Source: Roseinatronobacter sp. S2 (lineage in GTDB: Bacteria; Pseudomonadota; Alphaproteobacteria; Rhodobacterales; Rhodobacteraceae). Taken from it: a DNA stretch of 64,000 nucleotides. A model generated the notes under the pieces. It saw nothing but the letters and a program-made list of their open reading frames with translations. It did not search any database and was not told the DNA's origin. A program made the position numbers and the translations under genes. Shown in pieces: positions 6,758 to 15,897 of the stretch (its first letter is position 1; the number at the start of each line of letters is the position of its first letter). The stretch spans positions 676,501 to 740,500 of the forward strand of contig NZ_CP121113.1 in NCBI RefSeq assembly GCF_029581395.1, written 5' to 3'.

Positions 6758-8743
6758 ATGGTGCAGTCGGGTGGAATGTGGCGGAAATCCAGTGTTTCGG
6801 GCTGGATTCTGGCTGGTTTCCTGTCACTGGCGGGGTCTGCTGCGCAGGCGCAAACCGCACCCCCCCCATCACGAGAGGCGGGAATGCTGGCCCTTGCACT
6901 GGCGGAATCCGCATCTGGAAACTGGGATGGCGCGCGGGCCATGGCTGCATCCAGCGGCGCGGTCGCGCAGGCCTTGATAACATGGCAGGCCCTGCGCGAC
7001 GGGCAGGGGGCGTATGCGGACTTTCTGGCCTTTCTGGATCAGCGCGGGCATTGGCCGCTGATCAACACAGTGCAGCGCCATGCCGAAGGGTTTTTGCAAG
7101 ATCGCAGCCCGACGGAAATTCTGGCATTCTTTGAAAACCGCACGCCCCTGACCGAAGATGGCCATGTCGCGCGGATATTGGCGCTGCGCAATCTGAACCG
7201 TTCGGACGAAGCATTGGACATGGCACGCGAGCTATGGGTGTCCATGCCCCTTGGCACGTCAGCCGAGGCGCAGTTGAACAGCGCCTTCGGGGAGTCCTTG
7301 CGGGCGTTGGACGCGGCGCGCGTGGACATGCTGCTTTGGGCCGGTGACCGGCAGGGCGCGCAGCGCCATCTGGACCGGCTGGATGCAGGGCAGCAGCGCC
7401 TTGCCCGCGCGCGTATTGCGTTGCAGGACCGGGCGCAGGGTGTGGATGCGCTGGTGGCGGCAGTGCCCGATGATCTGTCGCAGCACCCCGGCCTGATGCG
7501 CGACAGGTTCGAATTCCGCATGCGGGCGGGCAATGCGGACGGGGCGGCGGATTTGTTGCTGGCGCAATCGCGCCATCCCGCAGGGCTGGGCCAGCCTGAT
7601 GCATGGGGCGCGCGGCGCGTGTTTCTGGTGCGCACAGCCATGTCCGACGGCGATTACCAGCGTGCCTATGATCTGGCCACGCCGCACGGGCTGGAAGACG
7701 GGCTGCATTTCGTCGATCTGGAATTTCTGGCAGGGTTCATCGCGTTGGTGTATCTGGACCGGCCAGAGGCGGCACTGGGCCATTTTCGCGCCTTGCGTGT
7801 GCGGGTGAACAGCCCCATCAGCCTTGGCCGTGCCGGATATTGGGAAGGGCGCGCGCATGAGGCGCTGGATGACCCGATTTCCGCACAAGCGGCCTATGAA
7901 TTCGCCGCCGAACATCAAAGCAGCTATTACGGCCAGCTTGCCGCAGGCCATCTGGGCCAGACACTGGATACGGCCCTTCTGGATGCACCGGATTACCCGC
8001 ATTGGCGTGATACCGATCTGGCGCAATCAGACCTGCTGGAAGCCGCACTTTTGCTGCGCGAGGCAGGGCAATGGTATGAAGCGCGCCGCTTTGTGCTGTT
8101 TCTGGCACGACAGTTGGACACCGAAGCGCAGCTTGGTGCCCTGGCAGATCTGATGCTGGCGCTGGGAGAGCCGAATTTTGCCCTGAACGTGGCGAAAATT
8201 GCGGTTCAGTCCGAAATTGTGTTGCCGCGCGCCTATTTCCCTGTGACCGACCTTGCGCAGGCGCAGTTTGATGTGCCGATGGATCTGATCAAGGCCATTG
8301 CGCGGCGTGAAAGCGAATTTGATGCAGCCGTGATCAGCCCCGCTGATGCGCGCGGCTTGATGCAGGTTTTGCCCGGCACGGGGCAGATGATGGCGCGCAA
8401 GCTGGGTGTGCCGTTCCAGCCCGCAGACCTGACGCGCAACCCCGAACTGAATGCGCGTCTGGGTGCGGCCTATCTGGATGAATTGCGCGCGGAATTCGGC
8501 CCGTCGCTGGCCTTGGTCGCGGCGGGGTATAATGCGGGGCCGGGCCGTCCGCGCCAGTGGATCGAACGGCTGGGCGACCCGCGCGACCCGTCAGTTGATT
8601 TTGTGACATGGGTGGAAAGCGTGCCATTTGCGGAAACGCGCAATTACATCATGCGGGTGGCAGAATCGCTGATGGTTTATCGCAGCGTTCTGGCGGGCGA
8701 GGCGCGCCCCATAGACATGGAAGCGCTTATTCGCGGGCAATGA
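6758..8743 (+). CDS. slt: Soluble lytic murein transglycosylase
   Basis: The protein has 661 residues. It has a signal peptide (hydrophobic WILAGFLSLAGSAAQAQ, cleavage likely near residue 31), a long superhelical region of TPR-like repeats (about 40-480) and a C-terminal SLT catalytic domain. The catalytic glutamate is in AIARRESEFDAAV (about residue 514), followed by GLMQVLPGTG and the AAGYNAGP motif. It cleaves peptidoglycan glycan strands in the periplasm with formation of 1,6-anhydro ends. A GAGG lies eight bases ahead of the ATG. Length and domain order match Slt70-like enzymes. Confidence 0.92.
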   Translation: MVQSGGMWRKSSVSGWILAGFLSLAGSAAQAQTAPPPSREAGMLALALAESASGNWDGARAMAASSGAVAQALITWQALRDGQGAYADFLAFLDQRGHWPLINTVQRHAEGFLQDRSPTEILAFFENRTPLTEDGHVARILALRNLNRSDEALDMARELWVSMPLGTSAEAQLNSAFGESLRALDAARVDMLLWAGDRQGAQRHLDRLDAGQQRLARARIALQDRAQGVDALVAAVPDDLSQHPGLMRDRFEFRMRAGNADGAADLLLAQSRHPAGLGQPDAWGARRVFLVRTAMSDGDYQRAYDLATPHGLEDGLHFVDLEFLAGFIALVYLDRPEAALGHFRALRVRVNSPISLGRAGYWEGRAHEALDDPISAQAAYEFAAEHQSSYYGQLAAGHLGQTLDTALLDAPDYPHWRDTDLAQSDLLEAALLLREAGQWYEARRFVLFLARQLDTEAQLGALADLMLALGEPNFALNVAKIAVQSEIVLPRAYFPVTDLAQAQFDVPMDLIKAIARRESEFDAAVISPADARGLMQVLPGTGQMMARKLGVPFQPADLTRNPELNARLGAAYLDELRAEFGPSLALVAAGYNAGPGRPRQWIERLGDPRDPSVDFVTWVESVPFAETRNYIMRVAESLMVYRSVLAGEARPIDMEALIRGQ

Positions 8744-8748
8744 CGTGG

Positions 8749-9369
8749 TCAGGTAAGTGCGATCCCGATGGCCACACAAATCATAAGCGCGCCCGCTATG
8801 GTGTTGGTCAGCGCCAGTGCCCTGCCTGATTTCAGCAGGTTGCGCAGTTTTCCAATAGCCAGCGCCATGCCCAGATTACCCATCATCGGTATCAGCGCGG
8901 ATACCGCCAGAATTGCCGCCACATCCGCAGTGGTGATGCGCGTCAGGTCAAAAAAGCCGGGCAACACGCCCATATAGAACAAGATCGCCTTGGGGTTGGC
9001 CAGAATGACGGTTACACCCGCCAGAAACCCCGCCATATGGCCGGGGCGTGTCAGGCGGCTGTCGGCGGCAATGCGGCCATGCGCATGCCGGATAAGCTGC
9101 ACCCCCATCACCACAAACATGGCCACGGCGACCCAATTCATCAACTCCAGCAGATCACCGTAAAGTGTCAAAATCCATGTCAGCCCGAAGATTGCGGCCA
9201 GCGGCCACAACAGATCCCCCAGCGCCACGCCCACGGCCAGCGGCGCGGCGGATGCGGCCCCGCCCGACATGGCGCGCGCCGTCAGGGCCAGCCAGACAGG
9301 GCCGGGGGTCAGAAACAGGATGACAATCGCGCCTGCGTAAAACAGCAATTCCAGCAGGGTAATTGTCAT
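8749..9369 (-). CDS. LysE/RhtB-family amino-acid exporter
   Basis: This 206-residue inner-membrane protein has five to six hydrophobic segments and the LysE motifs LTPGPVWLALTARAMSGG near the N-terminus and NPKAILFYMGVLPGFFD in the middle. Members export amino acids or related compounds; the substrate here is unknown. Its start overlaps the stop of the VOC gene (ATGA), so it is the last member of a recF-VOC-lysE transcript. It converges with slt, five bases away. Confidence 0.88.
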   Translation of the reverse strand: MTITLLELLFYAGAIVILFLTPGPVWLALTARAMSGGAASAAPLAVGVALGDLLWPLAAIFGLTWILTLYGDLLELMNWVAVAMFVVMGVQLIRHAHGRIAADSRLTRPGHMAGFLAGVTVILANPKAILFYMGVLPGFFDLTRITTADVAAILAVSALIPMMGNLGMALAIGKLRNLLKSGRALALTNTIAGALMICVAIGIALT

Positions 9370-9803
9370 GGTGCCTCCGGCAGGGTCAGGGTGCCGTCAT
9401 CTGCCAAGGGCCAGAACGGGTTATGTGCCACTTCCCAGACATGGCCGTCAGGGTCGGCATAGTAGCCGGAATACCCGCCCCAGAATACGGGTTCGGGGTG
9501 TTTCAGGGCGCGCGCCCCTGCGGCCAGTGCAGCGGCAAAGGCGGTGTCTACATCGGCCGGGCTGTTGAAATTCTGCGCCAGCGTTATGGCGCCTGTGCCC
9601 AGCGTGGTGCCCGCGCGGCCCTGATCTGCGGCCAGTTCCTTGCGCCCGAACAGCCCTAACGCCAGTCCGTTCATTTGATAAAACGCAACACTGTCCAGCG
9701 CTTCGGCAGGTTTCCAGCCAAGTGCTTGGTAAAACGCTCGGGCGCGCGGCAGGTCGTCCACGCCAAGGGTGATCAGGGTAACGCGCTGAACAGGCAGGGT
9801 CAT
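9366..9803 (-). CDS. VOC-family (glyoxalase/bleomycin-resistance) protein
   Basis: This 145-residue protein has the vicinal oxygen chelate fold: VTLITLGVDDLPRARAFYQALGW at the start, and YSGYYADPDGHVWEVAHNP at the end with the usual Asp-Pro-Asp-Gly-His. The start at 9803 gives an ATGA overlap with the recF stop; the longer open frame upstream is recF in another frame. The substrate is unknown. Its place after recF makes it a passenger gene of the replication operon. Confidence 0.88.
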   Translation of the reverse strand: MTLPVQRVTLITLGVDDLPRARAFYQALGWKPAEALDSVAFYQMNGLALGLFGRKELAADQGRAGTTLGTGAITLAQNFNSPADVDTAFAAALAAGARALKHPEPVFWGGYSGYYADPDGHVWEVAHNPFWPLADDGTLTLPEAP

Positions 9804-10891
9804 GATGTGCTTTCGACAAGGTGCGAACGCCCGTCTGCGTCCGTCACGGAAAAATGCTGCGCGCGTGCGCCCAGATCGGAAAACAACTCGCGCCCGGTGC
9901 CCGTCATAAAGGCCTGAACGTGCAAGCTGCATATGGCGTCATAAAGCGCGGCACGGCGGTCCGCGTCAAGATGGGCGGCCACTTCATCCAGCAACAGCAG
10001 CGGCACAGTGCCGGTTGATGCCAGCGCGCGGGCATTGGACAGGATCAGGGAAATCAGCATGGCCTTCTGCTCGCCGGTGGAGCATTGCGCGGCCTCCATG
10101 CCTTTGGCGGCCCAGATGGCGCGCAGATCGGCACGGTGCGGGCCGGTCAGGCTGCGCCCTGCTGCCATGTCCTGACGGCGACCATCCGCCAAGGCGCGCG
10201 CCAGTTCCCCTTCATCCTGCGGGGCGCTGCAATCAAGCATCAGATCGGCCACGGGAAAGGGGCTGTCATGGTCAGCATGCGTGGCAAGGTTGGCGATGAC
10301 CGCGCGCCGGTTCGCGCTGATCTGCGCCCCGGCCTGCGCCATCTGTGCCTCCAGCGCGCTATACCAAGCCCCGTCGCCCACCCCGTCGCGCAGCAGCTTG
10401 TTGCGTTCACGCATGGATTTTTCATAGGTCAGCACCTGCGCCGCGTGCTCGGGGCGAAAACTAAGCACCATGCGGTCCAGAAACCGGCGGCGCCCTTCGG
10501 CCCCTTCCAGCCACAGCCTGTCCATGGCCGGTGTCAGCCAGACCATGCCCAGCAGGGCGGCGAGCGCGACCTGCGGTGCCGCCTTGTCATCAATGCGCAC
10601 TTGCCGCGACTGGCCGGATTCGGCCCATGTCTGGATATTGCGCGCCCCGTTGGGGGTGGACAGTTCGGCAATGATTTTCCAGCCCAGCAATTCTGGCTTG
10701 CGCGACAGGTCATCAGATGCGGCGCGCCGCAACCCGCGCCCGGGCGACAGCAGCGACACCGCTTCCAGCACATTTGTCTTGCCCGCACCATTGGGACCGG
10801 ACAGCGCCACCGGCCTGCCATCAAAGGCGATCTGCGTGCGCCGGTGCGACCGGAAATGCGACAGTGTCAGCGATTGGATGTAAACACTCAT
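9800..10891 (-). CDS. recF: DNA replication and repair protein RecF
   Basis: The protein has 363 residues, the usual RecF length. It shows Walker A GPNGAGKTN, the ABC-type signature around STGEQKAML and Walker B LLLLDEVAAHLD. RecF is an SMC-like ATPase that loads RecA at gaps with RecO/RecR. It is downstream of dnaA and dnaN on the same strand, but a toxin-like gene and a terminator-ended region separate it from dnaN. The ATG at 10891 gives the expected N-terminus (IQSLTLSHFRSHRR). The ribosome binding site is weak. Confidence 0.93.
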   Translation of the reverse strand: MSVYIQSLTLSHFRSHRRTQIAFDGRPVALSGPNGAGKTNVLEAVSLLSPGRGLRRAASDDLSRKPELLGWKIIAELSTPNGARNIQTWAESGQSRQVRIDDKAAPQVALAALLGMVWLTPAMDRLWLEGAEGRRRFLDRMVLSFRPEHAAQVLTYEKSMRERNKLLRDGVGDGAWYSALEAQMAQAGAQISANRRAVIANLATHADHDSPFPVADLMLDCSAPQDEGELARALADGRRQDMAAGRSLTGPHRADLRAIWAAKGMEAAQCSTGEQKAMLISLILSNARALASTGTVPLLLLDEVAAHLDADRRAALYDAICSLHVQAFMTGTGRELFSDLGARAQHFSVTDADGRSHLVESTS

Positions 10892-10929
10892 GGCCCAGCG
10901 GTAGAAAGAAATGCCGGATAATGCCAGCA

Positions 10930-11040
10930 AGAAAAAGCCCCGCAAGGGCGGGGCTTCGTCAGCACTGGAACAAGGCTTGCTATCGCCAGTCTGCTCCAGT
11001 GGCCCCAGCGGGGTCTTAATGCGGATGATACCAGAGCCGC
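10930..11040 (-). ncRNA. Candidate structured small RNA between the toxin gene and recF
   Basis: A TATAAT (minus strand, 11051-11046) is followed by about 110 bases that fold into a series of hairpins: GCGG/CCGC around 11040-11021, CCCC-GCT-GGGG around 11013-11003, a long stem with ACTGGA/TCCAGT arms (about 11001-10963) enclosing GGC/GCC, and a perfect terminator. A TTGACA lies upstream at 11078-11073, but 21 bases from the TATAAT, longer than usual. There is no convincing reading frame. Alternatives are a 3' untranslated region of the toxin mRNA or a structured recF leader. Confidence 0.45.
10934..10956 (-). terminator. Rho-independent terminator upstream of recF
   Basis: A perfect 9-bp stem AAGCCCCGC/GCGGGGCTT (10935-10943 with 10948-10956, loop AAGG) ends on the minus strand in a T run. 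It would stop transcripts from the toxin gene or from the RNA candidate before recF. Confidence 0.8.
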
Positions 11041-11060
11041 GACGCATTATACATGGAGTA

Positions 11061-11483
11061 TCAGAGGTGTTTTGTCAAGGATGACAAACTTAAACCATGC
11101 AGCATCGCCCGCTGCAAATCCTTCAAACTCTCTGCAGGTATACACTCGATCTGATAGACGCGCCGCCCGCTTTCTTTCCCAAGCCTCAATAAATCTATAC
11201 GATGAAATCCAGCGGAATAAATCATATCACACTTGGCCCAGCATGTTTTTGCCGCCCATCGGTCTGGAAGTTCAAACGGAATGAACAACTGATAATGATA
11301 GGGCATGACTTTATCAGGAGCGGTCGTGCTGAGAGGTATGACCGTGCAAAGATTTGGGCGGGCCTGAATTGGCTTGGAAACAACAACGCAAAGGCGCGGC
11401 TTTACCATTTCGGGCGTTTTGAAAGCCTCGTCGAAGGCCACACGAACGATGCAGCCCTGCCTAGGATGATATGAAATAGGCAT
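11061..11483 (-). CDS. PemK/MazF-family toxin-like protein
   Basis: This 140-residue protein has the PemK/MazF barrel pattern: GCIVRVAFDEAF, then EMVKPRLCVVVSKPI and CTVIPLSTTAPDKVMPYHYQL, resembling the alphaproteobacterial solitary PemK-like group. MazF-type toxins are mRNA endoribonucleases. No antitoxin gene is visible on either side: dnaN ends 17 bases upstream and the downstream 170 bases have no good frame. G+C over 11101-11280 is about 49% by my count, clearly below its neighbours, which suggests acquisition by transfer. It interrupts the otherwise conserved dnaN-recF junction. Confidence 0.75.
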   Translation of the reverse strand: MPISYHPRQGCIVRVAFDEAFKTPEMVKPRLCVVVSKPIQARPNLCTVIPLSTTAPDKVMPYHYQLFIPFELPDRWAAKTCWAKCDMIYSAGFHRIDLLRLGKESGRRVYQIECIPAESLKDLQRAMLHGLSLSSLTKHL

Positions 11484-11500
11484 GAGGGTGAATGAATGCC

Positions 11501-12619
11501 TTACACCCGCATTGGCATAACGACATACACTGCGCTGGTGTCGTTGCCTTCGCGCATCAATGTCGGATCGCCGGAGGCGTTGAACAGGAACACGGCGTTT
11601 TCACGGTCCACCTGACTGGCGATTTCCAGCAGGTATTTCGCGTTGAACCCGATTTCCAGCCGTTCATCGCCATAAGCCACGATCAGTTCTTCTTCGGCTG
11701 CACCCGAATCGGGGGCGTTGACCGACAGTGTCAGCTTGTCTTCTTCCAAAGACAGCTTCACCGCGCGCGAGCGTTCCGATGATACGGTCGCAACACGGTC
11801 CACGGCGCGCGCGAATTCATTGGCATCCACTTCCAGCCGTTTGGTGTTCTGGGTGGGGATGACGCGTGTGTAGTCGGGGAATGTGCCGTCAATCACCTTG
11901 GATGTCAGCGAAATATCGGGCGTGGCAAAGCGCACCTTGGTTTCCGACACGGACACGGCGATCTGCATGTCGTCATCTTCCAGCAGTTTCTTCAGCTCGC
12001 CCACGGTTTTGCGCGGGACAATGACACCGGGCATGTTTTCCGCGCCTTCGGGCAGCGGCGCGTCAATGCGTGCAAGACGGTGGCCATCGGTGGCCACACA
12101 GCGCAGCACGCGCCCGTTTTCACCTTCGGCGACATGCATATAGACACCGTTCAGGTAATAGCGCGTTTCCTCGGTTGAAATTGCGAATTTCGATTTGTCG
12201 AACAGGCGGCGCAAATCCTTGGCAAGCGCCGAGAAATTGGCCGAATATTCGCTGGAGGCCATGACCGGAAAATCCTCTTTCGGCAATGTCGCCAATGAGA
12301 AGTTCGACCGGCCCGCCGAAATTTGCAGCCGTCCCGTGCGCGGGTCGTCCACCAGTTCGACCAATGCGCCATCGGGCAGTTTGCGGATGATTTCGTGCAA
12401 CATCACCGCCGATACAGTGGTTGAACCGGCACGTTCAACCATCGCAGGCGCGCGGTCCATGACTTCCACATCAAGATCGGTGGCGCGGAAGCTGACTTGT
12501 GCGTCCTCTGCCTCGATCAGGACATTGGCCAGAATCGGGATCGTATTGCGCCGTTCCACCACTGATTGCGCCTGAGAGACGGCCTTGAGCAAAATCGCCC
12601 GTTCGATACTGATCTTCAT
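11501..12619 (-). CDS. dnaN: DNA polymerase III beta subunit (sliding clamp)
   Basis: The protein has 372 residues in three repeated clamp domains, starting MKISIERAILLKAVSQAQS and ending in the VVMPMRV tail typical of beta clamps (the residues that shape the peptide-binding pocket). It tethers the replicative polymerase to DNA. It follows dnaA on the same strand with a 104-bp gap that may hold its own promoter. Confidence 0.96.
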   Translation of the reverse strand: MKISIERAILLKAVSQAQSVVERRNTIPILANVLIEAEDAQVSFRATDLDVEVMDRAPAMVERAGSTTVSAVMLHEIIRKLPDGALVELVDDPRTGRLQISAGRSNFSLATLPKEDFPVMASSEYSANFSALAKDLRRLFDKSKFAISTEETRYYLNGVYMHVAEGENGRVLRCVATDGHRLARIDAPLPEGAENMPGVIVPRKTVGELKKLLEDDDMQIAVSVSETKVRFATPDISLTSKVIDGTFPDYTRVIPTQNTKRLEVDANEFARAVDRVATVSSERSRAVKLSLEEDKLTLSVNAPDSGAAEEELIVAYGDERLEIGFNAKYLLEIASQVDRENAVFLFNASGDPTLMREGNDTSAVYVVMPMRV

Positions 12620-12723
12620 ACCCCTGTCCCTTCGCCTATCCTTGCCCCCTGACTTATCGCCTTGGGGAGGCGTAGCCTAGCCAAAAAACAAGGCGGGACA
12701 AGGGTTTTTATGGTGTTTGCCAC

Positions 12724-14079
12724 TTAGCTTTGCAACAGGCGGCGCAGCAGGTCTATATCTTCGGCCATCTGGTTGTCCGAACCGCGCATTTCCTCGACCT
12801 TGCGCACACCGTGCAAAATGGTTGTGTGATCGCGCCCGCCAAACCTGCGCCCGATTTCCGGCAGGCTGCGCGATGTCAGTTCTTTGGCCAGATACATGGC
12901 AATCTGGCGCGGGCGCGCAATGGTGCGGGTGCGTTTGGGGCCAAGCATGTCCGACAGGCGGATGTTGAAATGCTCTGCCACCTTGCGCTGAATTTCTTCG
13001 ACGGTCACGCGCCGGTCGGACGTGCGCAAGACATCAGACAGGCAATCTTGCACCATATCCATGGTGATTTCCTGTCCGATCAGACTGGAAAACGCAAAGA
13101 GCCGCTGAAGCGCCCCTTCCAGAACACGCACATTGGTGGTGATACGATGGGCCAGAAATTCGATAACACCGTCGCCAATGCGCACTGGCCCATAGGTCTG
13201 CGCAAACTGCGCGGCCTTTTGCTGCAAGATGCCAAGGCGCAATTCATAATCTGTGGGGTGCAAATCCACGACCAGACCCCATTGCATGCGCGACGAAATG
13301 CGGTCTTCCAGTTCCTTGATCTCGCCGGGGGCGCGGTCGGCTGAAATGACAATCTGCTTGTTCTGATCCACGAGCGCGTTAAACGTGTGGAAAAATTCTT
13401 CCTGCGTGCTGTCCTTGCCTGCAATGAACTGCACATCATCGACCATCAGCACATCAACCGACCGGAACAGGTTCTTGAAATCCATGATCTGGCGATCGCG
13501 CAGCGCCTGAACAAACCGATACATGAACTGTTCTGCCGACAGATACAGCACTTGCAGATCAGGGCGCTTTTCCTGCAATTCCCAGGCTATGGCGTGCATC
13601 AGGTGGGTTTTGCCAAGCCCAACACCACCATACAGAAACAACGGGTTGAATGTAACATCGCCGCCGTCGGCCACGCGACGGGCCGCAGCATGGGCCAGCT
13701 CGTTGGGTTTGCCGACAACGAAATTGTCAAAATTGAACTTGCCGTCCAGCGGCGCGCCCTGAAGGTTGGTGTCGCGCTGGACCGCAGCAGGCGTATCGGC
13801 GGGGCGTGATGCGGCAGCGGCGGGTTTGTTGCGCGGTTGTGTGCCCACATTGAATTCGATGCGCGAAACCGCCGGATTGTCAGACCGCAGGCGCTGAAAA
13901 ATCTGATCCTGATAGTTGCGCTTCACCCAGTCGCCAACAAATCGTGATGGCGCGCGAAATTCTACAACACCAGCATCCAGGCTTACGCATTCCAAAGGCT
14001 CTATCCAGCTTTTGTGATTGTTTTCGCCAATTTCTGACCGCAACTCCGCCGAAACCCGTGCCCATTGTTCTGATATCAT
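12724..14079 (-). CDS. dnaA: Chromosomal replication initiator protein DnaA
   Basis: The start at ATG 14079 gives 451 residues and the family N-terminus (domain I with SWIEPLECVSL). The frame stays open upstream to 14388, but that sequence is not DnaA-like. Domain III has Walker A GGVGLGKTHL, Walker B VLMVDDVQFI and sensor motifs around DRISSRMQWGLV. Domain IV carries the DnaA-box recognition segment GGRDHTTILHGVRK. It opens the origin for replication. The first gene of the dnaA-dnaN locus. Confidence 0.95.
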   Translation of the reverse strand: MISEQWARVSAELRSEIGENNHKSWIEPLECVSLDAGVVEFRAPSRFVGDWVKRNYQDQIFQRLRSDNPAVSRIEFNVGTQPRNKPAAAASRPADTPAAVQRDTNLQGAPLDGKFNFDNFVVGKPNELAHAAARRVADGGDVTFNPLFLYGGVGLGKTHLMHAIAWELQEKRPDLQVLYLSAEQFMYRFVQALRDRQIMDFKNLFRSVDVLMVDDVQFIAGKDSTQEEFFHTFNALVDQNKQIVISADRAPGEIKELEDRISSRMQWGLVVDLHPTDYELRLGILQQKAAQFAQTYGPVRIGDGVIEFLAHRITTNVRVLEGALQRLFAFSSLIGQEITMDMVQDCLSDVLRTSDRRVTVEEIQRKVAEHFNIRLSDMLGPKRTRTIARPRQIAMYLAKELTSRSLPEIGRRFGGRDHTTILHGVRKVEEMRGSDNQMAEDIDLLRRLLQS

Positions 14080-14642
14080 TATGCCCCAGCCCGCATTCTT
14101 GTTCATCCCATCCATCAACGCACACAAAGAACTATAAGCAGGCCAGTCGGACTCCGACAGCCAGCTTTTACTCAAACAGAAGGCAGTCATCCGGCCTGAC
14201 GGACGCACTGCGGTTTTCACATGGTCAGGAGGGGCAGGAACCATGTCGCGACAAAAAGCGAATGGTTCCGACAAAGCGGCAACAACATCAGACCCGACCG
14301 ATGCCGGTTCATACCTATGGTGATGTCCCCCCCAGGACAGATTCTTTACATAGACGTATGCATAGCAATCTGCTCGTGCGGCGCGCAACAGAACATCGTG
14401 CTTGACAGCATTTCGGGCTGCAAAGAATCGAAGCCTGTCTGTTTCAGGTCACGCCCGCATTCCGGGGCAGGGCCGCCTGAAAAATTGTGCTGATATCCAC
14501 TGCGTCGGTTTGTGCTGGAATGCACTGTGTCATCGGACAGATGCGCAGCACGGTCGAGATTCGGGATATAGTGGGCATAGGCCGGAATGCAAAAAAGGCG
14601 CAGATGCTGCGCCTTTTGCAAAAAGCTGTGGTGCGCCGGTCT
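14080..14642. other. Intergenic region upstream of dnaA
   Basis: These 563 bases separate dnaA from the rpsT end. They hold the rpsT terminator (14593-14617) and presumably the dnaA promoter. I looked for clustered DnaA boxes (TTATCCACA-like) and an AT-rich unwinding stretch and found only a weak isolated match (ATATCCACT near 14495), so an origin here is not supported. No convincing gene is present. Confidence 0.6.
14593..14617 (-). terminator. Terminator after rpsT
   Basis: A perfect 11-bp stem (14593-14603 with 14607-14617, arms AAAAGGCGCAG/CTGCGCCTTTT, loop ATG) has A and T runs on both sides. It lies 26 bases beyond the rpsT stop and could act in both directions. Confidence 0.85.
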
Positions 14643-14909
14643 TCAGGCGCCAAGGGCTTTTACGCGCGATGCCAGTCGCGACATTTTGCGGGACGCGGTG
14701 TTTTTGTGCAAAACGCCTTTTGTCACGCCGCGCATCAGTTCGGGTTGCGCTGCCTGCAATGCGGCGGCCGCGACTGCCTGATCGCCGGACGCAATCGCTT
14801 CTTCTACCTTGCGCAGATATGAACGAATGCGCGAACGACGCGCTTTGTTGATTTCGGTACGCTGTTCAACCTGACGAGCGCGTTTTTTAGACTGGGGTGT
14901 GTTTGCCAT
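14643..14909 (-). CDS. rpsT: 30S ribosomal protein S20
   Basis: This 88-residue, Lys/Arg-rich helical protein starts [13 protein letters not shown] and contains the S20 core [20 protein letters not shown]. It binds 16S rRNA during small-subunit assembly. It is a single-gene unit with its own terminator. An inverted repeat in its leader (CGGGTCTG at 14924-14931 and CAGACCCG at 14951-14958) could form a hairpin close to the start codon; S20 is known to control its own translation in other bacteria, but a role here is a guess. Confidence 0.95.
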   Translation of the reverse strand: MANTPQSKKRARQVEQRTEINKARRSRIRSYLRKVEEAIASGDQAVAAAALQAAQPELMRGVTKGVLHKNTASRKMSRLASRVKALGA

Positions 14910-15057
14910 AGCGGGTCTACTTTCGGGTCTGTTTCAATTCTATTGCACCACAGACCCGACCCGTTCCAGGAACAGGTGACATTTCTTGCCTTAAGCGGGC
15001 CCACGCGCATGTGTCGGGCGATATAGTCCAGCGCGCACCAAAAGGAAAGCTGAAAGT

Positions 15058-15834
15058 TCAGCGGTCCCGGAATTGCGCGGTGCGCTTTTCCTGAAAGGCA
15101 GACATGCCTTCCTTCTGGTCTTCGGTGCTGAACAGCATGTGAAAGACGCGGCGTTCAAACAGCAAGCCTTCGCGCAAGGTGGTTTCATAGCTGCGGTTGA
15201 CCGCTTCCTTGACGACCTTGACGGTGATCTGACTTTTCTCGGCGATCTTGGCGGCGGCGGCCATGGTTTCATCCATCAGCTTCTTGACGGGCACAACGCG
15301 GCTGACAAGGCCTGAACGTTCAGCTTCGTCCGCATCCATGAAGCGGCCGGTCAGATGCATGTCCATGGCTTTGGATTTGCCCACAAAGCGCGTCAGGCGC
15401 TGTGTGCCGCCAATGCCTGCAACGACGCCAAGGTTGATTTCGGGCTGGCCGAATTTGGCGGTATCGGATGCGATAATGAAATCGCACATCATCGCCAGTT
15501 CGCAGCCCCCCCCTAGCGCATAGCCGGACACGGCTGCGATGATGGGTTTGCGCACGCGCAGCATGGCGTCTGTTTCGGGGGCAAAGAAATCTTCCTGGAA
15601 CATATCCACGAAGCCCTTGTCCGCCATTTCCTTGATGTCCGCACCTGCGGCGAATGCTTTTTCGGACCCTGTCAGCACGATGCAGCGCACCTTGTCGTTA
15701 CGGTCGGCTTCGGTCAGGGCCTTGGCAAGTTCGCTTAGCAGCGTGGAGTTAAGCGCGTTCAGGGCTTCGGGGCGGTTCAGCCGGATCAGTGCGATATGGT
15801 CAGAAATATCGACGATCAGCGTTTCATAGGCCAT
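15058..15834 (-). CDS. Enoyl-CoA hydratase
   Basis: This 258-residue crotonase-fold enzyme has the oxyanion-hole segment [12 protein letters not shown] and both catalytic glutamates: one in [16 protein letters not shown] and one in [20 protein letters not shown]. The MAYETL start (15834) is preferred over an upstream in-frame ATG. It hydrates 2-trans-enoyl-CoA in fatty-acid oxidation. It is downstream of the mutM gene on the same strand with a 63-bp gap and is a common rpsT neighbour in this order. Confidence 0.92.
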   Translation of the reverse strand: MAYETLIVDISDHIALIRLNRPEALNALNSTLLSELAKALTEADRNDKVRCIVLTGSEKAFAAGADIKEMADKGFVDMFQEDFFAPETDAMLRVRKPIIAAVSGYALGGGCELAMMCDFIIASDTAKFGQPEINLGVVAGIGGTQRLTRFVGKSKAMDMHLTGRFMDADEAERSGLVSRVVPVKKLMDETMAAAAKIAEKSQITVKVVKEAVNRSYETTLREGLLFERRVFHMLFSTEDQKEGMSAFQEKRTAQFRDR

Positions 15835-15897
15835 GAGGCGGCACCTTGTTTGTTGCAATCAGCATCTTGGCATAACAGCTTGGCATTGGGGTTCAAG

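Noticed and set aside
11046..11078. Standard sigma-70 promoter TTGACA/TATAAT downstream of the toxin gene
   Set aside because: The two hexamers are 21 bases apart, too far for a normal promoter; only the TATAAT is kept as weak support for a start site.
14080..14642. Possible replication origin upstream of dnaA
   Set aside because: No cluster of DnaA boxes and no AT-rich unwinding stretch were found; only a weak single match near 14495.
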